Positions 55,964 to 64,000 of a stretch of 64,000 nucleotides of DNA are shown in pieces (position 1 is the first letter of the stretch; each line of letters opens with the position of its first letter). The DNA is from Isoetes taiwanensis (Eukaryota; Streptophyta; Lycopodiopsida; Isoetales; Isoetaceae): the NCBI GenBank assembly GCA_021234155.1, contig JAJEKV010000017.1:9243525-9307524 (forward strand), written 5' to 3'. The notes below the pieces were generated by a model, which was not told the origin of the DNA, did no database searches, and saw nothing but the letters and a program-made list of their open reading frames with translations. The translations under genes were made by a program, and so were the position numbers.

Positions 55964-58056
55964 TCAATATTTGTTGCTGATCACATGAATAAGAACTTTC
56001 ACATTGTATTTGAGTCCTGGGAATTCACTAATTCTCGAATACTGCAACACCTTCTTCTTTAGTCCATAGCTATCAAAGCCATTTGTTACGAACTTGTTGA
56101 TGATGCCTATGATATCTTTTGCATCCATTATGGGGCATAAATTTATGTATAAGTACGGCATGACTTGAGACAATATCACATTTCTGGCTTGGAAATAGGG
56201 CCTGCAACTGTCTGCATGCACATATCTCATAACTTTAGAGGAAAGATGGTACCATTTATCAAATTTGTAGGTCCAGTAAAGACCCATTTCTTTATTCATC
56301 ACCTCGATTGTCATGTTTAAAAAGTTTTCCTTGTAACCATAACATCTATCCGGATCTTCTATGTACTTATACAATGTTTCCTCCTTGATTTTTAAGGTCT
56401 GCATATCATAGATTTGTATGGTCTTTTTTGCTGGGATCTTGCAAGAGGCATAAGAATTCCTTGATAGTGGGACAGTTGAGTGCTAGTAGATCGTCCATGT
56501 ATCGGAAAACATGTCTAAATCTTTCAATTTCTTTGTATCTTCCTTGTTTTGCGAGGTTTTTTATAAAGAAGACCTCGAACCATGCTAAATACAAATTACA
56601 CCAACACGGACTGCAGGAAAATCCCATAGGGATACCACACACTTGCTGCCATGCACAATTTCCCATAAATATAAAACAGTTGGTTAGAAGCCACTCACTG
56701 ATATTGGAGAACTTTTTTAACTCCATTTTGCTCCAACATTTTCCTTGGGGGCTGTACTTGAACCATCTGGCTGAATATTCATTTCCAATCTCTTTTTTAA
56801 CCCATAATTCATGGTGTTGATTGGCCCTTTTCATATAATCCCATGTGGCAGTACAGACCTGCCTCATGACTTGGCAAATTCCATTGTCACCATATAATGG
56901 TATATTTTCATAACACCTTGTAATGTCAGCCACAAACACCTGCTCAATTTTCGTAGGAAGATTCAATACTACATCATAAATAGAATTGACAACCCAGCAG
57001 GGCACTACCTTTCCAGGAAGCAGAGTGCATACTTTAGCACATATCATTTTGGAAATGTCCGGCCATATTTCGAGAATACAGTTAAGTACCGCAATGATAA
57101 TATGGGATATTTTTGTATAAACTGTGTTATGTGCATTCGTAGTCCATCGAAAATCTTTTTTGTGGGCCTTAAAGATGCCTATAGGTACGGGAGACCATCA
57201 ATTCAAAGTCTACGTTACCAATAAGTTCTTGTATTTTCTCTTTAACTCTGGACTTGATTCTCTCGAGTGCGGTTTCTACCAATGAAAAATCTTTGCTGCA
57301 TAGTCTCTTGAGGGCCAGGGTTCTGATAAAACTCGGGCATATGAATGCTGGGTTGTTGGATTCTTTATCTATAATCGATATATAGAAGTTTTGGCATAAC
57401 CATTCCATGTTGTTAATAATTGCCTTGTCCTTAAGAGCAATTTTTCTTGTGGAATCCTTACTGTATGCTTCTTTTACTTCTGCCAGAGCTTTGTCTACAA
57501 CCTCATCTTTGATGACTGATCTGTTATTTTCATGTATTATGTATGTGTATTTGTGCATTTCAAATAGTGTGTTACAGATATAGACGATTTCCTCCTCAAA
57601 TGCTTTACTTTCCAGCACTCTATTAGGGATATGATTTAATCCTTTTTTGAACATTCCTCTCAGTGTAGGATTATGCATTAGATTCAAATCTATGGTGCAT
57701 ATGTATCATGTTTGGCTATCAAGAAATCTATTGAGCGAGGGATTTTTGCAAGGGCATTTCACTTCGCGGTCAGTGGCAAAGATGATGTACGGCTTATAGC
57801 ACATATGTTGAAGGCATTTAGTATACTTCCAACTGAATATGGTATCTGCCATTATTTTTTTACCATTGTCTCCAAGGATCTTAATCATGGTAGCTGAGAT
57901 GATTTTGGGGAGACATATTTTATCCAATATCTTTGATAGAAATGTGCCGTGGACAATTTTCTTTTTGTCCTTCTTTCCAATGTATCCCAAATGCACTCGT
58001 CCTATGTTGTCTTTGCAGATGATTTTTCTGATCTGCAACACATAAACAGCACCCAC
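55964..58056 (-). mobile_element. Penelope-like retroelement, RT without endonuclease
   Basis: Read on the minus strand in pieces. 58056-57706: VYVLQIRKI ... KNPSLNRFLDSQ. 57687-57169: LMHNPTLRGMFKKGLNHIPN, the upstream PLE motif, then VKEKIQELIGNVDFELMVS. 57047-56406: RT with ADITRCYENIPL (motif A), QQVCGIPMGFSCSPCWCNLYL (motif B) and FRYMDDLLALN (motif C). 56404-55964: thumb with YHLSSKVMRYVHADSC. Frames change at about 57100 and 57690. No GIY-YIG domain follows the RT. YIGKK near the N-terminal piece is too little to call one. PLEs are a separate retroelement class; those without endonuclease have been described at telomeres in several eukaryotes, including plants. Confidence 0.82.
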
Positions 58057-58850
58057 TAATTATTTAATACTTCCTACTGGTATTAGCCAGCAGAACCTCC
58101 CTTGGATTTCCAGCCAGATTTTAGGCTTTTGGTTTATATGCTCGAATGGCATATGAGGTCTTTGACCTCTTTTTTGGAAAAATGGAATGTAGTTACTGTA
58201 TAGTATTAATCATACAGCTCATTTTCATCTACTTAAAGTATACGTAATATACAACATGAAAATTGAAAAGTAAAAGCACATAACATGATATTTGCAAGAT
58301 AAATGCGCTTAAACTGTGTCATAGAAGGCAACTAACCTTTTTCTTATTAGGCATTGTACTTTGAGAACTTGTCCCGCGGTAAAATCCTTAATGTCAATGC
58401 TTGCAGCCCCTTTAGAGACAGGATCAGGTGCGCTCAAACTTTCCACACTAGCATTTTCACAGGCCTTGATATTGCTTGTGCCCGGAGCATAGTGAGATGA
58501 GGAGGTTGTGTAACCTTGCTCTGTGAGCTGCTACCGATACTTGCATGCATTTTTCTTGTGTATCTGTTGTGGCTGTTGTGTTCTGCTCTTGGTGTCTTCA
58601 AGAATGAAATGTGTTTGATGGTTTTTTCACGTATATCATTCATCTTATTTCTCGGTTTTGAAACCATGAAATCAGACCATGGGTCTGCTGCAAGAAGCCT
58701 GGTCATGTCTAATAAAGAACTCCTGACTTCTAAATAGGACAAATATGCCATAATGCTCTTCTTAAAGGTAGTCTTGAGCATGTTTCGGAATGAGTACATT
58801 TGCACAACACATGACATGTTAGGAAATAACAAATCAAGGTTGTTAAACAT
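58057..58850 (-). pseudogene. 5' part of the Penelope-like element, possibly spliced
   Basis: A minus-strand frame (about 58460-58350) reads SVESLSAPDPVSKGAASIDI, KDFTAGQVLKVQCLIRKR, then AAAAAG/GTTAGT. About 310 bases on, GTGTTGCAG precedes ATCAGAAAAATC, where the first PLE frame resumes as IRKIICKDNIGR. This would be an intron of about 310 bp. Another frame (58850-58434) covers the region further upstream, MFNNLDLLFP ... KMHASIGSSSQSK; it overlaps in a different frame, so a frameshift or another junction is needed. Introns are known from some PLEs. Confidence 0.45.
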
Positions 58851-58951
58851 ATACTAAACTGCATGGTCAAGCCATGTCATGTTGTCTCTGCATCCATTTT
58901 CTCTGGCACGGCTGGCCTTACTTCCACCCCTTGGTGTTTCACATCCGCATT

Positions 58952-59245
58952 TCAGGTATGGGCACATCGCCTTTCTGTTGGATAAGCCATATGACTTTTT
59001 TGACTAATATATATGAAATGCTCCTTGTTGCACGCTTTATCAAAGAATCTGCAATCAACCACGATTTTGATCTTGTCTTTTTTTACAATCTTTTCCATTT
59101 TTTCCGCAGCAACTTTTGTGGCAGCAAGCTGGGCCGGCGTTATATCTCCTAGCATGATCCAGACCTCTTTACTGATGGGGGCCAGGGCACCAAAATTCTT
59201 CGAGTGCCATATCCCTTGATTATATAGCACACTTTGGCACTCCAC
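58952..59245 (-). CDS. Uncharacterised frame of 97 codons
   Basis: ATG at 59245, stop at 58952. The translation has VWIMLGDITPAQLAATKVAA, a Lys-rich helix, and IKIVVDCRFFDKACNKEHFI. It lies between the 3' end of the LINE (59.3 kb) and the Penelope-like element, on the same strand. It may be a 5' gene part of the Penelope-like element, or a separate coding exon. I recognise no family. Confidence 0.3.
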   Translation of the reverse strand: MECQSVLYNQGIWHSKNFGALAPISKEVWIMLGDITPAQLAATKVAAEKMEKIVKKDKIKIVVDCRFFDKACNKEHFIYISQKSHMAYPTERRCAHT

Positions 59246-59289
59246 AAGCCTTTATGGAATGATTGGATACATCAGAGAGTTATCGAGAG

Positions 59290-62200
59290 TAAATTGGAAT
59301 CCATTTTCATTAACCTCCAGCATGTTGGCCTTTCCTTATCCTCCTCTGAGAGTAAGGCATCCCCAAACGGGTCATCCTCTTGGCTTTCTTGTGCAAAATG
59401 CATATTATTATCTTCACAATCTTATATTCTTGTATCTGTTTCTGATGTCTTCATACACCGTACATTCGTTGAGCATGTGGCTCTCGTCTTCCACTTTCCC
59501 TGTGTTGCAGATTCTGCAAATACGATCTTCTCTTTCCACTTTCCTCCACCTGTCATTTTCAATTCTTAGATCATGACTTCCCATTCTAAATCTTGCCAGT
59601 GTGTCCTTTTTATTTTTCCAATCAAATTATCTCTATACATCAATTGTCCTATGTGTCGCTCGGGTTGAAGACAGTTATTATCCATAGTGTTTTGGGACCG
59701 CTATGTTTCTCTAACCATGCTTTCATTGCTATCTCGACCCATTCTTCATTCCATTTCCCTTCATTTATCAGATCACTCAGGTTTAACCCAATCTATCTCG
59801 TCCAAACTGCCACTGCCTTGAACCAGCCGTTGCATGTGATGATATATGACTTAGCCGATTCGCTTATTGCGATGGTTGACAGTTTCTCAGCATGACCGCC
59901 TTTGTTATCTTTCATTAAATATCTGATGGTCCTCTCCCATGCTCTCACTTCCATTGGTTTCTGACCTGTCTCATATATCATGGTTGCTAGAGGTGTGTTT
60001 GCCCGTACTCTAAATTCTTGTTTGTGCCATTGGCTAAGGATCCCTTCTTACTTGTCCCATTTCTTGTCTGATAGTCCGGGTCCCCATGCCTCTGATCCAT
60101 ATAGCTGTGTTGATGCAAATATTGTACTAAACATGTAACACTTGATCTCCCAGTCAACTATTCTGCTTCTATTATAGAAATTCTTCATATTAAAATAGTT
60201 CCCAATAGCTGCTTGGAATCTGGCGTCGGCTCCCTTGGCCCAATTGCCTGTGCCATGTGCATCATACCCTAAATACCTGTATTCCGTCGATTCTTCTAAT
60301 TCTGTCTCCATGTATTTGAATGGTACGTGTCTGTTTTTGGTGCCGAATGTGACTATTTTGGTTTTTGCTAGATTTACTGTTAGCCCTGTCTTCTCACAGA
60401 ATGCTTCTAGTAGCCCTAGTAACCTGCACATACCCTTGCTCTTTGTGGCCATCATGCTTAAATCATCTGCATATAGCATGATAGGTACCTTACTGTCCCC
60501 CAGTGTTGGGACATCCGCATCCCCTTGTTGCTCTGTAATGAACCCCTGCAGTGCATCTATGTATATACCAAATAGTGTCGGTGACAGTGGGCATCCCTGT
60601 TTAACTCCTGTAACACAGTCTATCGCCTATCCGTCCCGCTCCATTTTTGCATATACCCTCTGATACAGTCGCGCTATCGATCCTATCATGTCATATGGGG
60701 CTCCCATATCTACTAGTCTTTGCAACAGCTTCTTCTGAGGAACCGTATCAAATGCTTTTCTAAAGTTTACAAAGCAGCATATTATCTTTTTTCCCTGCGC
60801 TTTGCATTGTTCTATTAAGATCCAAAGTGTTACCAAATGATCTATAGTTGAGTGTTCTAGCCTAAAACCTGCCTGCCCTTGTGCTCTTAAAACCCGCCTG
60901 CCCTTGTGCTTTGCATTGTTCTATTAAGATCCGAAGTGTTACCAAATGATCTATAGTTGAGTGTTCTGGCCTAAAGCCTGCCTGCCCTTGTGCTCTTAGT
61001 TTTTCTGCCCAGTGTTTCAGTTTATTGTCCAGCACCTTCCCAAACCACTTGGCAAAGATAGAGCTCACCATTATCGTCCTATAGTTCCAGGGTCTTCCCT
61101 GCTCCCTCCTTTGTGCAAACGTATCACCCTGTTGTACGTCCATGTGTCCGGCAACCCTGTGTGGATTACGTCGTTAAATAGTTACCTGTTCCCCAATTAC
61201 TGTATCTACACATTTCAATAGCTCGACTGTCAGTCCATAGAGGTCTGGCGCTTTGTTGTTGGACATTTTGTATAAGACAATCATCACCTCCTGTACGCTG
61301 AAATACGGTCTATTTGTCCCATGTGGCGTGGGTATAGGCATTGGTATTAGTGCTGCCCCTGTTTTATACAGTTTCTCAAGGTACTGTTCCCAATGAATCT
61401 CTCGTGCACCCTGTTGTGTATTCTCTGACTTTTTGCTTCCCTCTCCCTTCTTTTTAAGTCCTTTCCAAAATCTCCTGGGTTGTTTTTTTAACATCTCGGC
61501 CAGCCCCCACTAGTGTTGCAGCAAATTTCTATTTCTTTTTGTTTTTAGCAATCTCAGGTATGTCGTCCTTTCTATGTGATATGTATCTGTGCCTTTTTGG
61601 TCCCTAACTCTCCTTTTCTGCTCCCTACATTCCTCGTCATACCACACCGAAGCCCTGAACGCCTGGTTCTTTCTGAGTCTTGTCCGCCTCCCGAAGATGT
61701 CTGTTGCCGTTTTCACCAATAGATCGTTGAGCATGTCTCCATTCTCATCTGCTTTATGGTCTTCCCATGCCCAATTCCCCACCTTTGTTTTAACACTCTG
61801 TATGAAGGTTTCCGCGTGTCTATTTTGGAAGTGTATTTTCAGTCCTCTGCTCTTCTTCTTTTGCTGTCTTTTAGTCTGTGTCTGTACTTCCTGCTTTAGT
61901 GTCAGCTGCATGGATCTCTGACTCTCCCTCTTTCCAGTTGGCCATTCCACTATGTCGAAGCTTAGGATATCTGTTGCTGCCTGGTCATTTAGTAATACAT
62001 AGTCGACTATGCTTTTCCCGTGTGTAGTTTGGCTTGCGAATTCCCCTCATCCTTGCCATTTCTGTGGCCCGTTGGCTATAACTACTTCTGTTGCTGTACA
62101 TACTTCTATTAGTAGTTCCCCTTTAGCATTAACTTCTGCCTTATCTTCCGTATTTCTTTTCCATTCCCGTGCTCTCGTAATGTGTTCACATTGCCCATTT

Positions 62201-63760
62201 GCTTTGTTCATGCTCATGATCTGTGCTTGTTCTTGGCCTGTTCTAGCATCCAGGTCCCCCATCAGTATCATAGGTCCCTGGTCCTTCCATTTCATCATAC
62301 TTTCCCCTGGATCCATTAATTCCAGTCTGTCACTGTTTGGTGGGTAGTATGCTACAATGAGGATTAACCATTTCTTATTTTGCAGTTGCATGCCCAGTGT
62401 CATGTATCTTTTATTGATACCCAAATGTAAAATACATACATTATTGGCTATACTTTCTCTTATATAGCATGCTAATCCTGCACTTCCTCTTCTTATCTTA
62501 AAATCCTTGTCTTTCCAACACGTGAATAACCGGTATCCTTCTCCCTCTGGTAGTCTCTTGACATTATGCTTCCATGTTTCCACCAGGCATATTATGTCGC
62601 AGTTATGAGCCTCCTCGAGTCATTCCCCATCATCCTACGGGTACCCTGTGCAGTTCCAGTACCATATGGTCAACGCCTCTTCCCTCTGGGTTGTTCCTTT
62701 AGATTCTCTGTTTGTTCTGACCCATTGGTTACCCTTCTGGGTCGTCCCCTAGTTTTTGACGTTGAAACTGGGTCCATTTGCCCGTCTCGGTGTACATGTT
62801 CCTCGCTCTCCCGTTTCCTCTTCCCCCCTTCTGTGTGCGGCTGTGTCACCGCGGGAGTCATCTCTACTAGTGTCACTCTATCCATTCCCTGTGTTGTCAT
62901 TGTCGGGGTGTTGGCATTCCCCCCATCCTAACCCTTTGATCTTATGGCTTCCAGTCTCCCTGTGTTTTGGTTCTATCCCAGGATTGGCTGGTCCCTGATT
63001 TGCTTGTGTAGGTACACTTTCCCATGCCTGACTCCTGCTTGTATCCCTGCTTGATTCAGTTCCCTGGCCTTGGCCAGTTCTCTGCACAACCCCTGTTGCT
63101 GCATAACTGTTAGTGCTTTCTGTACTTTGATTCCGTTTCTCAATCTGGATCCCATGCACAGTATTTGTTCCTTGGCTGCCATGTCCATGAGCGTCAGATT
63201 TATGTGTCTTGCTCGTCCCCTCCATTGGCCCAAGCGTACTGCCTTGGCGATTATGCTTCGACGCTCTTTGAAAACTATTTCCATTACCTCTGCAGTAACT
63301 CGATACGTATCTTTATTAGGTTTCTCTGCCACTCCTATCAGCCTAACATCATGTTTAATCCTATTTTGTTCCTCGAATTCCATGATGTGCGGTTTTATTT
63401 TATCAAAAGATTCCCATGCATCTAACTCACACCTTATCTAGGTCAACCAACCTCTGCATGATGTTGGCTTTTTCTTCCTCGATTTCGTTTATCCTCTGTT
63501 GCATCTTTTTGCCCGTCCTCTCGACGCCTTGTATCCTAATATCCATGTTGGATATGGCTATCTTGTTGCGGTTAGCCGTTTTCACCAATGTATTGAGTGC
63601 CTCCATGCTTGGGATTCTGGTCTCTAGCTGCTTGTTCATCTGGGCCAAGAAATCCTTGAGATCTTGCTGGCTCACTGATGCCTTTGCTGTATCCCCTTTC
63701 TTCTATTGGCTGTTGGCTGAGTGTTCTCCATTGAATCTTGGGTGTGATGTGTAGCGCTGA
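59290..63760 (-). mobile_element. LINE retrotransposon copy C, nearly full length
   Basis: Read on the minus strand. ORF1 near 63675-62878: coiled coil (LKDFLAQMNKQLETRIPSME) and a nucleic-acid-binding part with RHINLTLMDMAAKEQ. Endonuclease 62583-61960: RRGSAGLACYIRESIANNVC, LIVAYYPPNSD, MGDLDARTG. RT 61150-60050: YRTIMVSSIFAKWFGKVL, AGFRPEHSTIDHLVTLRILI, motif A FVNFRKAFDTVP (Asn where catalytic Asp is expected), motif C LYADDLSMMA intact. The C-terminus near 59540-59440 has CRICNTGKVEDESHMLNEC. A 109-bp-offset tandem duplication lies at 60800-61000. It is broken by several frameshifts. It has the same CCHC domain as copies A and D but I saw no (TTCC)n or hairpin 3' end. Confidence 0.85.
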
Positions 63761-64000
63761 CTTTCTTCCGGTTGTGGCTATGGAGCTAAGGATTCTACTC
63801 TGGTATCAAAGCCGTTTCATTTTCCAGAGTTTTATTTGTTATCATAACGGTACATTTTTTGAAAAACCCATAATTATTCTGCCTACTTCTCTGTATTATT
63901 TGATTTGCTATTTTCACAGTGCCCGTAAATTTGGTCTTTATTCCTTCCCGTCTGTTCTGATGATGAGAATATTTGGGGTCGCCAATCCGCTAATTCTGTT
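63761..64000. other. 5' flank of LINE copy C
   Basis: No gene. TCTGGTATCAAAGCC at 63798-63812 resembles the initiator-tRNA primer-binding site of plant LTR elements, but no LTR is seen next to it within the window. Confidence 0.35.

Noticed and set aside
58016-58056. GIY-YIG endonuclease at the N-terminus of the Penelope-like element
   Set aside because: VYVL and GYIGKK occur about 17 residues apart, but the rest of the domain (Arg and Glu catalytic residues) could not be seen; the match is too short.
63790-63815. Primer-binding-site-like TGGTATCAAAGCC
   Set aside because: One short match without a flanking LTR in the window; chance or sequence beyond the edge.

Overview
This is a plant nuclear genome window, dense in retrotransposons. 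The evidence for a land plant is the proteasome gene RPN9 split by short introns (386 residues, the plant length), a plant NEK-type kinase, an F-box/kelch gene, plant-type L1 LINEs with a C-terminal zf-RVT domain, and Ty3/Gypsy gag and integrase fragments. A second LINE type with a CCHC tail and an endonuclease-lacking Penelope-like element point, by inference only, to a non-flowering land plant such as a fern. No prokaryotic features, rRNA, tRNA or CRISPR array were seen.

Layout. 1-3660: a gag-only LTR-retroelement arranged as head-to-tail units of about 2.1 kb. 4.0-4.6 kb: a triplicated satellite-like block. 6.4-8.8 kb: a rearranged F-box/kelch pseudogene, followed by a 99-bp palindrome. 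9.9-12.1 kb: a decayed, intron-containing NEK kinase gene, followed by a Gypsy integrase tail. 16.2-21.8 kb: two minus-strand LINE copies, one inserted in a tandem repeat. 22.7-28.4 kb: L1 fragments, short LINE 3' ends and repeats. 28.9-34.2 kb: a compact all-plus-strand gene island unlike its surroundings. 34.2-39.9 kb: LINE pieces, AT-rich palindromes, minisatellites and a polypurine tract. 41.6-43.7 kb: intact RPN9 (minus), with a foldback element just upstream. 45.2-51.7 kb: one truncated and one nearly full-length L1. 54.4-58.9 kb: a small hypothetical gene and the Penelope-like element (minus). 59.3-63.8 kb: a long minus-strand LINE.

The region that deserves most attention is 28.9-34.2 kb. 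It encodes a BAH-domain protein, a histone H3-like protein that keeps the canonical N-terminal ARTKQTAR but has a long extra tail, an acidic protein of unknown function, and a coiled-coil protein. The genes carry plant-style promoter signals: a palindromic E2F site, TATA boxes and a telo-box-like array. Five copies of a 65-72 bp inverted repeat (arms around CACACGACGC / GCGTCGTGTG, inner spacing 40-44 nt, unrelated loops) lie between the genes and in one intron. This could be a small-MITE family, the punctuation of an integrated DNA-virus-like or captured-gene block, or a source of small RNAs; the sequence alone does not decide. Most of the island's genes carry frameshifts or a stop, so it is probably decaying.

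The only genes that look intact are RPN9, the 139-residue coiled-coil gene at 33.6 kb and possibly the two-exon hypothetical gene at 54.4-55.1 kb. The rest is mobile-element sequence in different states of decay.
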